Positions 1-9,485 of a stretch of DNA of 64,000 nt are shown here, one piece after another (the stretch's first letter is position 1; every line of letters begins with the position of its first letter). Source of the stretch: Tahibacter sp042701255 (GTDB lineage: Bacteria > Pseudomonadota > Gammaproteobacteria > Xanthomonadales > Rhodanobacteraceae); assembly GCF_042701255.1 (NCBI RefSeq), contig NZ_CP170554.1:930001-994000 (forward strand). The letters are read 5' to 3'. Position numbers and translations under genes: made by a program. The notes beneath the pieces were generated by a model, which saw only the letters and a list, made by a program, of their open reading frames with translations, did no database searches and was not told the origin of the DNA.

Positions 1-76
1 CGGCCAGCACGAGCGGTGCCAGCCAGGGACGCCGCGACCGCGCCAATGCAACGCTACGCCAATCCGCTCGCTTCAT
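1..76 (-). CDS. possible N-terminus of a leftward gene (partial)
   Basis: An open frame reads leftward from an ATG at 76 off the edge of the window. The 25 visible codons give a basic start (MKRADWRS) followed by a hydrophobic stretch (WLAPLVLA), which looks like a signal peptide or membrane anchor. No clear Shine-Dalgarno sequence precedes the ATG, and 25 codons is too short to identify a family. It may be chance; the 190 bases between it and recC hold no other recognisable gene. Confidence 0.2.
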   Translation of the reverse strand, partial: MKRADWRSVALARSRRPWLAPLVLA

Positions 77-266
77 CGTTGGCCGGGTTCAGGAGACCGC
101 CAGATAGGCCGCAGCGTAACCGCAGCGCCTGGCCCGGCTGTTAAGCCGCCGTGATGACGAACGGGCGGCGAGCGGGAATGACCGGCACCGGCGCAGGGCC
201 GTCATCGCTGTCGCCGCGGCGGCGGCATGCGCTAGGCTTCGCGTCGGTCATCGAGCCCGCGGGTCC

Positions 267-3200
267 ATGCAGCACGGAATCATCGTCTATCGCGCCAGCC
301 GGCTGGAGGCGCTGCTGCCGCCGCTGCTGAGCCTGATGGACGCGGCGCCACCGGCGCAGGCGCTGCAGCCGTTCGACGTGATCGCCGCGCATCCGGGCAT
401 CCGCCAATGGCTGGCCCGCGCGATCGCGCGGCGTCGCGGCTCGGGCGGTGTCGCCGCCAATCTGTCGATAGAACTGCCCAGCGCCTGGCTCGACCGGCTC
501 GCGCAGCGTCTGCTCGGCGAATCCGTCGTCGCGTTGCGGCCGTACCGGCGCGAGGCACTGCGCTGGCGCATCCACGAACTGCTGGCCGAGATCGACGATC
601 CGGCCGTGCGGCGCTATCTGCACGGCCTGGACGCGCCGCGCCGCCGCTTCCAGCTGGCCGACCGCATCGCCGCGATCTACACGCGCTATCTCGTCTATCG
701 GCCCGACTGGCTGCAGGCCTGGAGCGCCGGCCGCGACGACCATCCCGCACCCACGTTCCTCGCGCCGCTGTGGCGCCGCCTGCGCGCGCAGATTGCCCAG
801 CCGCATCGCGGCGAGCGCCTGACCACGCTGCTGCGTGCGCTCGACATGGCCGCACCCGGCGTGGTTTCCGAAGAGCCGCTGCACGTGTTCGGCATCAGCC
901 ATCTCGCGCCGACCGAGTTCGCGACCCTGCGCGCGGTCGCGCGGCGCCGGCCCGTCGTGCTCTACGTGCCCGATCCCTGCCGCGAATACTGGGCTGGCCT
1001 CAAGCCCGAGCGCGCGTACCTGGCCGAGCTCGCGCAGCTCGGCGCGTTCTCCGAGGCGTCCGAGCAGCAGTTCCTGGGCCTGAGCCATCCGCTGCTCGCG
1101 AGCTGGGGCCGGCTCGGCCAGCATTTCATGCTCGCGCTGTCCGGCGCCGACGACGTCGCCGTCGACATACGCCACAGCGAGGACGAACAGCCCGCGGCGG
1201 AAGGCGACCGCCTCGCGCGGCTGCAGGACAGCATCCGCCAGCTCGACGTCGCGCTGCTCGCGCCGGCCGTCGCCGATGCGACGCGCGAACGCGAGGACCG
1301 CAGCCTGCGCGTGCATGCCTGCCATACGCGGCTGCGCGAGCTCGAAGTGCTGCGCGACGCACTGCTGCGCGAGCGCGAGGCGCGGCCGGATCTGAAGCCT
1401 TCCGACATCGTCGTGATGGCGCCGGACATCCAGGCCTACGTGCCGCTGCTGCCGGCCGTGTTCGGCGAACCGGGCCGCGCCCACGGCGCGCTGCCGTATC
1501 ACCTGGCCGACGTGCCGGTGCTGCGCAGCCATCCGCTGCTGCTCGCGTTCACGACCCTGCTCGATCTGCCGCAGACGCGCCTGAGCGCGGCGCAGGTGCT
1601 GGATCTGCTCGCCGTCGAGGAGGTCGCGCGCGCGCTCGGCCTGGATGCGGCCGGCGTGGAGCGTCTGTCCGAATGGATCGCGCGCAGCCGCGTGGCCTGG
1701 GCGCTGGATCCGGAATTCCGCCGCCGCTTCGGCGTGCCGGCCATCCCCGAACACACCTTCGCCTGGGGCATGGACCGGCTGATCGCCGGCTATCTGCTCG
1801 GCACCGACGAGGACGACGAAGCGCAGGCGCTGACCCTGCCCGACGGCGACGTGCTCGTGCCGGTCGAAGGCGTGCACGGGGTGCAGGCCGAGGCGCTCGG
1901 CGCGCTCGACCGGCTGCTGCAACTGCTGGCCGAGTTCTGCCGCGACACGCAGCAGCGCCGCAGGCTCCGCGCCTGGGCGCAGCGCTGCGAGGCGCTGATC
2001 GACAACCTGTTCCGCGCCGACTACGCCGACGCCGGCGCGACCGCGGCATTGGCCGAGCTGCGCCGCATCGTGCTGAGCCTGGAGAACGACGTCGACGACG
2101 CGCACGTCGATCCGCTCGTGGAATTCGACGTCGTCCGCGACGTGCTGCGCGAACGCCTGACGGCGCTGTCGGACCGGCAGCGCTTCCTCGTCGGCGGCAT
2201 GACCGTCTGCGGCATGGTGCCGCAGCGTGCGATTCCGTTCCGCGTCGTCGCCGTGCTCGGCCTCGACGACGGCGAATTTCCGCGCGCGGGTTCCGACGCC
2301 GGCCTGGATCTCATGGCCGTGCATCGTCGCCTCGGCGACCGCGACGTGCGCAGCGACGATCGCTATCTGTTCCTCGAAACCGTCATGGCCGCGCGCGAGA
2401 CCCTGCATCTGAGCTACGTCGGCGAAGGCGTGCGCGACGGCAAGCCGCGCAATCCGGCCGCGCCGCTGGCCGAGCTGCTCGCATTGCTGGACCAGGCCCA
2501 CGGCCTGCGCGGCCTGGACGAAAGCAAAGCGCCGCGGCCGTGGCTCGTGCGCCATCCGCTGCAGCCGTTCGATGCACGCTATTTCGACGGCGCCGATCCG
2601 CGCCTGTATTCCTATCGCGCCGACCTGATCGCGCTGCTGCGCGAACGCGGCCATGCCGCGCCGGCGTTTCTCGACGGCGCATTGCCGCCGGCCGATCCGC
2701 CGGCCGCGCTCGCGCTGGCCAACCTGCTCGACTACTGGCGCCGCCCTGCGCAGCACCTGCTGCGCCAGCACGGCCTGCGTCTCGACGCGCTGGAACCCGA
2801 GCGGCTGGCCGACAGCGAACCGCTGGATCCGCAGTTCGCGCGGCTGGATCGCGTCACCCAGCGCCTGTTTTTCGACGCCGCCGCGTCCGGCCGTCCCGAC
2901 CTGCCCGAAACGCCGCCGGACTGGCTGCGCTACGGCGGCCTGTGGCCGCCCGTGCGCGCCGGCGAGCGCGCCTGGTACGGTCAGCGCGAAGAAGTCGTCG
3001 ACCTGCTGATCGAAGCCGACGAGGACGGGCTGTTCGCGGCCGGCGCGCTGCAGCGCCTGCCGCAGGCGATCGATCTCGTCATCGACGGCTTTCGCGTGCA
3101 GGGCGAGCTGTCGCGCACTTATCGCAGCGCCGACACCGACTGGATCTTCGATCTGCCGCAGCGTCGCGAAAGCGAGCTGGATTTCGGCCCGCGCCTCGTG

Positions 3201-3680
3201 CTGTTCCTCGAATGGGCGCTGCTGCAGCTCGCGCAATGGAACGAGCCGCGGCCGCTGCGCGTGCTGCTGCCGGGCAGCGGCGACAAGCGGCCGTGGCAGG
3301 AATCGCTGGATGCCTGGAGCGCAGCGACGCGCGCGCTGCACAACGACGCGCCGGCCTACGCCGCGCGCCGTGCCGAACTCGAACGCCGTATCGGCTCATT
3401 GCTGCAGCTGTATCTGAGCGCGCTGCGCCGGCCGCTGTGGTATTTCCCGCGGACGAGCTGGGCCGCGTCGGCCGCCGTCGACGTGCACGAGTCGCGCATC
3501 CTGCAGGTCTGGCACGGCAACGACCGGCAGACCGGCGAACGCGATTACACGCCGGGCTATGCGCGGCTGTTCGCGAGCGGCGCGGAGCTGGCGCCGGGTA
3601 CGCCGGCGTTCGACGAGCTCGTCGCGACGGCGCGCTGCCTGCGTGCGCTGATCGAGTTCGACGCCGGAGACGCCGCATGA
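267..3680 (+). CDS. recC: exodeoxyribonuclease V gamma subunit RecC
   Basis: RecC is the subunit of the RecBCD helicase-nuclease that recognises Chi and splits the DNA duplex in double-strand break repair. At 1137 residues it matches the usual length of about 1120. The N-terminus (FDVIAAHPGIRQWLARAIA) has the form typical of RecC, whose inactivated helicase folds lack a Walker A lysine motif; none is seen here. Its stop overlaps the recB start (ATGA at 3677), and recD follows in the same way, so the three are co-transcribed and probably translationally coupled. The ATG at 267 is the first start giving a family-like N-terminus; its ribosome binding site is weak. Confidence 0.95.
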   Translation: MQHGIIVYRASRLEALLPPLLSLMDAAPPAQALQPFDVIAAHPGIRQWLARAIARRRGSGGVAANLSIELPSAWLDRLAQRLLGESVVALRPYRREALRWRIHELLAEIDDPAVRRYLHGLDAPRRRFQLADRIAAIYTRYLVYRPDWLQAWSAGRDDHPAPTFLAPLWRRLRAQIAQPHRGERLTTLLRALDMAAPGVVSEEPLHVFGISHLAPTEFATLRAVARRRPVVLYVPDPCREYWAGLKPERAYLAELAQLGAFSEASEQQFLGLSHPLLASWGRLGQHFMLALSGADDVAVDIRHSEDEQPAAEGDRLARLQDSIRQLDVALLAPAVADATREREDRSLRVHACHTRLRELEVLRDALLREREARPDLKPSDIVVMAPDIQAYVPLLPAVFGEPGRAHGALPYHLADVPVLRSHPLLLAFTTLLDLPQTRLSAAQVLDLLAVEEVARALGLDAAGVERLSEWIARSRVAWALDPEFRRRFGVPAIPEHTFAWGMDRLIAGYLLGTDEDDEAQALTLPDGDVLVPVEGVHGVQAEALGALDRLLQLLAEFCRDTQQRRRLRAWAQRCEALIDNLFRADYADAGATAALAELRRIVLSLENDVDDAHVDPLVEFDVVRDVLRERLTALSDRQRFLVGGMTVCGMVPQRAIPFRVVAVLGLDDGEFPRAGSDAGLDLMAVHRRLGDRDVRSDDRYLFLETVMAARETLHLSYVGEGVRDGKPRNPAAPLAELLALLDQAHGLRGLDESKAPRPWLVRHPLQPFDARYFDGADPRLYSYRADLIALLRERGHAAPAFLDGALPPADPPAALALANLLDYWRRPAQHLLRQHGLRLDALEPERLADSEPLDPQFARLDRVTQRLFFDAAASGRPDLPETPPDWLRYGGLWPPVRAGERAWYGQREEVVDLLIEADEDGLFAAGALQRLPQAIDLVIDGFRVQGELSRTYRSADTDWIFDLPQRRESELDFGPRLVLFLEWALLQLAQWNEPRPLRVLLPGSGDKRPWQESLDAWSAATRALHNDAPAYAARRAELERRIGSLLQLYLSALRRPLWYFPRTSWAASAAVDVHESRILQVWHGNDRQTGERDYTPGYARLFASGAELAPGTPAFDELVATARCLRALIEFDAGDAA

Positions 3681-6600
3681 GCGCGCGGCGCATCGCGAGC
3701 TGGCGCGCATTGGATCTGGCCGGCGCCGGGCGCAGCCTGATCGAGGCCAGCGCCGGCACCGGCAAGACCTGGACCATTGCCGTTCTCTATCTGCGCCTGC
3801 TGCTCGAAGGCGAGACGCCGCGCACGCCGCGGCAGATCGTCGTCGGCACCTTTACCGACGCGGCCGCACAGGAATTGCGCGACCGGCTGCGCGCGCGTCT
3901 GCTCTGGGCCGAAGCCGCGGCCGAACGCGCGGCGCAGGGCGAAGCGCCGGATTCCGCCGGCGACGATGCCGACTGGCTGGCCGCGCGCTGGCAGGCCGCG
4001 CCGGCGCAGATCGACGTCGACCGCGTGCGTCTGCGTCTGGCCCAGGCCGAGCTCGATCTCGCGCCGATCGGCACGCTGCACAGCCTGTGCCGGCGCATCC
4101 TCGCCGACTTCCCGGTCGAGAGCGGCAGCACGTTCGCGGCCGGCGAAGTCATCGCCGAAGCGGCCGTGCTCGATGCGCTCGTCGACGATCTCTGGCGCGA
4201 CCTGATGCAGCGCGAGGCGCCGCTCGACGAAGGCGACCGGCTCTGGGTCGACGGCGGCCGCAGCGCGCTGCGCGATGCCCTGCGCGCGGTGCTCGCGCCC
4301 GGCGTCGGCGTGCGTACGCCGGCCGCCGCGAGCGGCGAGACCGTCGCGGCCTGGACGCGCGCGATCGAGGCGGCGCGTGCGATCGCCGCGGTGCCCGAAC
4401 GCTTCCGCTATCCGGGACCCAAGCCGACTTCGCAGCTGCTGCAGGCGCTGCGCCTGCTGATCGCCGCGGCCGAGTCCGATGCACTGGACGGCTTCGACGT
4501 CGACGACGTCTGCACGCACGCGGCCAAGCTCGATTCGCAGTTCAAGAAAGGTCAGCTCGACGACGCGCTGTCGGCCAGCCTCGCGGCGCTGTTCGCCGAT
4601 CTGCAGCGTTGCTCTACCGCGCGGGCGAACAGCAAGGCCGCCGCGCTCGAACGTTATCGCCAGCGCCTGCTCGCACGCCGCCGCGAGCAGCTGCTGCGCG
4701 AGTCGCGCCAGACCTTCAACACCTTGCTCGAAAGCGCCGCGGCCGCGCTGGGCGATCACCGCAGTCCGCTGGCCGCGCGGCTGCGCACGCAATGGCCGGT
4801 CGCGCTCGTCGACGAGTTCCAGGACACCGACGCGCTGCAATACCGGATTCTCGACGCGATCTATCGCGACGCCGACGGCGCGGCGTGCGGGCGCCTCGTC
4901 ATGATCGGTGATCCCAAGCAGGCGATCTATCGCTTCCGCGGCGGCGACATCCATACCTATCTCAAGGCTGCCGCGACGGCCGACGAGGTGCTGACCCTCG
5001 ACACGAACCGGCGCTCGGCGGCGGCCTATGTCGCTGCGCTCAACGAGTTCTATGCGACGGCCGGCACTGCGCTGAGCATGCAGCCGGATCATCCGATCCA
5101 CTACGAGCCCGTGCATGCGGCCGGCCGCAGCGAACCGTATGTCGAAGCCGACGGCCAGGCGCTGCTGCAGCCGCTGCAGCTGCACTACTGCGATCAGGAC
5201 CCGCTGAGCCTCGATCGCCGCCGCGAACAGGCGCTCGACGCCTGCGCACGGCACATCGTCGCGCTGTTGCGTTCGGGCGCGCGCATCGGCGATGCACCGC
5301 TGCAGCCCGGCGACATCGCCGTGCTGCTGCCGAAGAACCAGCAGGTCGAACGTCTGCGCGAACTGTTGCATCGGCACGGCGTGCCCTGCGTCGGCGCCGG
5401 CAAGCGCAGCGTGTTCGACACCGAGCTCGCGCGCGAACTGCAGCTGCTGCTGTATGCGGTCGAGCACTCGCACGACGATGCGGCGCTGCGCGCGGCATTG
5501 GCCACGCGTTTCGGCGGACTGACCCTGGCCCGGCTCGCCGCGCTGCGCGAGGACGTGGACGCCTGGCAGCAGCAGCGTCAGCGCTTCGAGGTCCTGCGTC
5601 GCGAATGGCAGCGCCACGGCGTGCTCGGCGTGGTGCTCGCGCAGTCGGCCGATCTCGCGCTGCGTCTGCCGCAGACCAGCGAACGCGAACGCGCGCTGAC
5701 CGATCTGCGTCATCTCGGCGAGCTGCTGCAGGCGCAGAGCGAACGTCTGGCCGGCGCCGAACAACTGCTGGCCTGGTTCGCCCAGCAGCGCGAATCGCCC
5801 GAAGCCGGCGAGGCCGCCGACGACTGGCAGCTGCGGCTGGAATCCGATGCGCGCCGCGTGCGCCTGCTGACCCTGCATGCGAGCAAGGGCCTGGAATTTC
5901 CGGTCGTGATACTGCCGCTGATGTGGGATCACACGGGCCGCGAGCCGAGTCTCGTGCTGGCCTACGACGAAGCGACCCAACTGCGCGTGGTCGAGCTGGC
6001 CGAAGGCCGTGCCGCCGCGCTCGCCCGCGTGCGCGAGGAAGATCAGGAAGAACGTTTCCGCGTGCTGTACGTCGCGCTGACGCGCGCGCAGTACGCCTGC
6101 CACGTCTATGCGTTGTCCCCACTGCGTCCGCGCGACGGCAAGAAAGGCGCGCCGGCTGCGGCAGATCCGGAACGCTCGGCACTCGATGCGACCCTGGCGC
6201 GCCTGCAGGCGGCCGCAGCCGACATGCCACTCGCGCAGCAGGCGCCGCATCTGGCCTGGCGCGCCGACGACTGGGCCTGGCCCGAACAGGACTACCACGC
6301 CGCCGCCGCGACGGCGCTGGAGCGCCTGAGCGCACGCCGCGAACCGTCCTGGCCGGTGCTGGAACACACCTACAGCTTCACGGCACTCGTCGCCGGCCGT
6401 CATCGCGGCGAGCAGGAGGAATCCGCGGCCGACGACGAACGTGCCGCGCGCGACGAAGCGCTCGCGACGCTGCCGCTGGCCGCGGTCACGGCGGCGCCGG
6501 ATCCGCGCATCCTCGCGCTCGCGAGCTGGCGCGGCCCGGAATTCGGCAACGCCGTGCATGCGGTATTCGAGCGCCGCGACACGCAGTCCGCGCTGACGGC

Positions 6601-7234
6601 ACAGACGCGCCTGATCGAACAGAGCCTGCGCGACTACGCCGTGCGCATAGCGCCGGTGCAGACCACGGCCGCGATCATCGGCATCGGCGCGCTGGTGCAG
6701 CGCACCCTGGAATTGCCGTTGTTCGACGGCGTCAGCCTGCAGGAGCTGACCGAGGCGCAGCAGCGTGCGGAAATGGGTTTCCAGTTCGTCGTCGACGCGG
6801 TGTCGCTGCGCGCGCTGCGCGATGCCTGCACGCGGCACGGCGCCGCCGACCTGTTGCCGCGCGACCTGCAGGGCACGCTCGGCGGTCTCATGAGCGGCAA
6901 GATCGATCTCATCGTCGAGCAGGGCGGGCGCTTCCACGTGCTCGACTACAAGACCAACTACCTCGGCGACACCCTGGCCGACTACGCAACCGTGCGCCTG
7001 GAGCAGGCCATGGCCGAGCATCACTACGGCTTCCAGGCGCTGCTCTATACCGTCGCGCTGGAACGCTATCTGCGCCAGCGCCTGCCGGACTATCGCCGCG
7101 AGCGGAACCTCGGCGACGCGATCTATCTGTTCGTGCGCGCCTGCGGACTCGCGCCGCAGCTCGGCGTCTGGCGCCGGCGTTTCGATGCGGCGCTGCTCGA
7201 CGCGGTCGACGCCGTGCTCGGAGGCGGCGCATGA
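3677..7234 (+). CDS. recB: exodeoxyribonuclease V beta subunit RecB
   Basis: RecB is the 3'-5' SF1 helicase and nuclease subunit of RecBCD and also loads RecA. The 1185 residues match the family (about 1180). Walker A is EASAGTGKT near residues 23-31, and the UvrD-type motif II is VALVDEFQDTD near 376. A C-terminal RecB nuclease domain carries GKIDLIV and LDYKTN, the Asp/Asp-Lys catalytic set. The start codon overlaps the recC stop and the gene ends in an ATGA overlap with recD. All key helicase and nuclease motifs are present, so an active enzyme is expected. Confidence 0.96.
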   Translation: MSARRIASWRALDLAGAGRSLIEASAGTGKTWTIAVLYLRLLLEGETPRTPRQIVVGTFTDAAAQELRDRLRARLLWAEAAAERAAQGEAPDSAGDDADWLAARWQAAPAQIDVDRVRLRLAQAELDLAPIGTLHSLCRRILADFPVESGSTFAAGEVIAEAAVLDALVDDLWRDLMQREAPLDEGDRLWVDGGRSALRDALRAVLAPGVGVRTPAAASGETVAAWTRAIEAARAIAAVPERFRYPGPKPTSQLLQALRLLIAAAESDALDGFDVDDVCTHAAKLDSQFKKGQLDDALSASLAALFADLQRCSTARANSKAAALERYRQRLLARRREQLLRESRQTFNTLLESAAAALGDHRSPLAARLRTQWPVALVDEFQDTDALQYRILDAIYRDADGAACGRLVMIGDPKQAIYRFRGGDIHTYLKAAATADEVLTLDTNRRSAAAYVAALNEFYATAGTALSMQPDHPIHYEPVHAAGRSEPYVEADGQALLQPLQLHYCDQDPLSLDRRREQALDACARHIVALLRSGARIGDAPLQPGDIAVLLPKNQQVERLRELLHRHGVPCVGAGKRSVFDTELARELQLLLYAVEHSHDDAALRAALATRFGGLTLARLAALREDVDAWQQQRQRFEVLRREWQRHGVLGVVLAQSADLALRLPQTSERERALTDLRHLGELLQAQSERLAGAEQLLAWFAQQRESPEAGEAADDWQLRLESDARRVRLLTLHASKGLEFPVVILPLMWDHTGREPSLVLAYDEATQLRVVELAEGRAAALARVREEDQEERFRVLYVALTRAQYACHVYALSPLRPRDGKKGAPAAADPERSALDATLARLQAAAADMPLAQQAPHLAWRADDWAWPEQDYHAAAATALERLSARREPSWPVLEHTYSFTALVAGRHRGEQEESAADDERAARDEALATLPLAAVTAAPDPRILALASWRGPEFGNAVHAVFERRDTQSALTAQTRLIEQSLRDYAVRIAPVQTTAAIIGIGALVQRTLELPLFDGVSLQELTEAQQRAEMGFQFVVDAVSLRALRDACTRHGAADLLPRDLQGTLGGLMSGKIDLIVEQGGRFHVLDYKTNYLGDTLADYATVRLEQAMAEHHYGFQALLYTVALERYLRQRLPDYRRERNLGDAIYLFVRACGLAPQLGVWRRRFDAALLDAVDAVLGGGA

Positions 7235-9075
7235 GCCTGTACACCTGGCGCCAAGGCAACGAGGCCGATCTGCCGGCCGCCTGGCGGCCGCTCGATCGCG
7301 CCGTCGCGCAGTGGGTGCAGGTGCACGGCGGTTCGGCGCAGCTCGCCGAAGTCGCCGGCTGGGCGAGCTATGCCGACGGCCTCGGCGACGCGGCACTGCC
7401 ATTGCTCGGCGCCGATGCGGGCCGCCACGGCATGACGCCGCCGACACCGGACGACGTCGCTGCGCTGCGCGGCCAGGCCCTGGTGAGCGACGGCAGCCGG
7501 CGCTCGCCGTTCGTGCTCGATGCCGACGGACGCTTCGCGTTCTGGCGCAATCACGCGCACGAAAGCGCGATCGCGCTGCACGTCGCGCAGCGGCGGCGCG
7601 CGGCCGTGCCGGTCGATGCGGCGGCGCTCGCGGCCGATCTCGATACCTTGTTCGCTCACGACGATGCCGCGGCGCAGCGCCAGCGCGACGCCGTCGCCGC
7701 GGCCGTGGGGCGGCGCCTGTTCGTGCTGACCGGTGGTCCCGGCACCGGCAAGACCACGACGGTGCTGCGCCTGCTGCTGATGCTGCAGCGGCACGCGGCC
7801 GCCGCACCGGTGATCCAGCTGGCCGCGCCGACCGGCAAGGCGGCGCAGCGGCTGTTGCAATCCCTGCGTGCGGGCAAGGCCGCCCTGCGCGGCGGCACCG
7901 GTGCATTGCCGAAGGATTGGCAGCCCTTGCTCGATCGCATACCCGAGCAGGCCGCGCTGACCCTGCATCGGCTGCTCGGCTACGAGCCGCGCCGCAACCG
8001 TTTCACGCGCGGGCGTGCGCGTCCGATCGCGGCGGACATCGTCGTCGTCGACGAAGCCTCGATGCTCGATCTGGCCATGCTGCGCAGCCTGCTCGATGCG
8101 GTGCGCGACGACGCGACCCTGATCCTGCTCGGCGACGCCGACCAGCTCACGTCGGTCGCCGCGGGCTCGGTGCTGATGGATCTGGTCGCCGCACTCGAGC
8201 GCGAGCAGGCGCCCGAACTCGTGCGGCTGCAGCACAGCTTCCGCGCGCAGCGCGAACTCGCGCGGTTGAACGAAGCCGTGCGCGAAGGCGACATGGCCGC
8301 GTTCACCGCGGCGCTGGCTGCGGCCGCACCGCGCGCCGTGCAGCGGCCGGTTAGCGATGCGGCCGCGCTGCGCGCGTTCGCGCAGGACTGGGCCGCGGCG
8401 CTGGCCGATCTGCCGCTGCGGCCGCAACTGCCGGCGCGCGACGGCGGGGATGCCGCTGCCGCAACGTCGGCCGTGCCGTATCAGGCATCGCTGTTCGCGC
8501 CTGCCGTGCGCGAGCCCGAGCAGATCGCGCGCGAAGCGCTGCGCAGTCTCGGTCAACGCCAATTGCTCTGCGCGCTGCGCGAAGACGCGTTCGGCGCGCT
8601 CGCATTGAACGCGTTGATCGAAGTCGAACTGCGCCGTCTGTGGCAGGTCGACGCCGAATCGCCGTGGTACCCGGGCCGCGCCGTGCTGATCACGCAGAAC
8701 GACTACGGGCAGCATCTGTTCAACGGCGACGTCGGCCTGTGTCTGGCCGATGCGGACGGCCGTCTGCGCGTCTGGTTCGAAGCCGACGCCGGCGCGCGCG
8801 CATTCGCACCCGAAAGCCTGCCCGCACACGAAGGCGCGTTCGCGATCACGGTGCACAAGAGCCAGGGCTCCGAATACGCCCACGTCGCCGTGCTGCTGCC
8901 GCCGGACCCGGAACACCGCATCCTGTCGCGCCAGCTGCTCTACACCGGCATTTCGCGCGCCCGCGAGCGGTTCGATCTATGTGCGTCGATGGAAGTCGTC
9001 GCGGCGTCACTCGCGCGGCCGATCCGTCGCGCCGGCGGGCTTGCCGCGAAGCTGCGGCAGTCGGCGGTGCCATAG
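7231..9075 (+). CDS. recD: exodeoxyribonuclease V alpha subunit RecD
   Basis: RecD is the 5'-3' SF1B helicase of RecBCD, which controls Chi response and nuclease polarity. The 614 residues match the usual length of about 608. Walker A is GGPGTGKTTT near residues 168-177, Walker B is VVVDEASMLD, and the C-terminal helicase motif is ITVHKSQGSEY. It overlaps recB by four bases. Residues about 405-430 are an Ala/Pro-rich linker. An inverted-repeat element lies just downstream. Confidence 0.95.
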   Translation: MSLYTWRQGNEADLPAAWRPLDRAVAQWVQVHGGSAQLAEVAGWASYADGLGDAALPLLGADAGRHGMTPPTPDDVAALRGQALVSDGSRRSPFVLDADGRFAFWRNHAHESAIALHVAQRRRAAVPVDAAALAADLDTLFAHDDAAAQRQRDAVAAAVGRRLFVLTGGPGTGKTTTVLRLLLMLQRHAAAAPVIQLAAPTGKAAQRLLQSLRAGKAALRGGTGALPKDWQPLLDRIPEQAALTLHRLLGYEPRRNRFTRGRARPIAADIVVVDEASMLDLAMLRSLLDAVRDDATLILLGDADQLTSVAAGSVLMDLVAALEREQAPELVRLQHSFRAQRELARLNEAVREGDMAAFTAALAAAAPRAVQRPVSDAAALRAFAQDWAAALADLPLRPQLPARDGGDAAAATSAVPYQASLFAPAVREPEQIAREALRSLGQRQLLCALREDAFGALALNALIEVELRRLWQVDAESPWYPGRAVLITQNDYGQHLFNGDVGLCLADADGRLRVWFEADAGARAFAPESLPAHEGAFAITVHKSQGSEYAHVAVLLPPDPEHRILSRQLLYTGISRARERFDLCASMEVVAASLARPIRRAGGLAAKLRQSAVP

Positions 9076-9131
9076 GTTCGGGGGCGAGGTGTGTTGCTTG
9101 CCGCAGTGCGAGCTGCATTTGCGGGGCAAAA

Positions 9132-9268
9132 CCCATCCCCACCCATACCCTCCCCTTGAAGGGGAGGGTTTATGCAGTCGGCGAAAACCAGACTGAAACA
9201 GCCAGTTTTCTCGTATCTGGCCGGGAAAAAGCCCTCCCCTTCAAGGGGAGGGTATGGGTGGGGATGGG
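9132..9268. repeat. inverted pair of 37-bp palindromic intergenic repeats (pair A)
   Basis: Two perfect 37-bp inverted copies lie at 9132-9168 and 9232-9268, separated by 63 bases. Each has a 21-base palindrome (CCCTCCCCTT, G/C, AAGGGGAGGG) plus a 16-base tail built on CCCATCCCCACCCATA; here the tails face outward. The same unit recurs in pairs at about 38.9, 55.1 and 60.2 kb. It fills the 410-base gap between recD and the protease gene, where no other gene is seen. The form is that of a REP/BIME element and could act as a transcript 3' structure for recBCD. Confidence 0.85.
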
Positions 9269-9485
9269 GTTGCTTCCTGCGACTGGAATCCGAGTGAAAT
9301 ACTCAGGGGAGATGCCAGCCTTGAACGCGCGCCCGGCTGAACGGTGATCACCTCGCCGAGACGTTCGGCTCAGAGGTGGCCGCCGGCACGCGAGCCAATT
9401 CCCACGGCGAGCAGTGTCGGGACATCGTCCCGCCACGCAGCAGGGCATTGCGCCCTGCTGCGATCGGCGATGACCCGCGTCTTCC

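Noticed and set aside
141..7906. Very long open frames opposite recC and recB (over 1000 codons)
   Set aside because: They are antisense to genes with complete domain and motif support, are Arg/Gln/Ala-rich without motifs, and arise because high GC removes stop codons.
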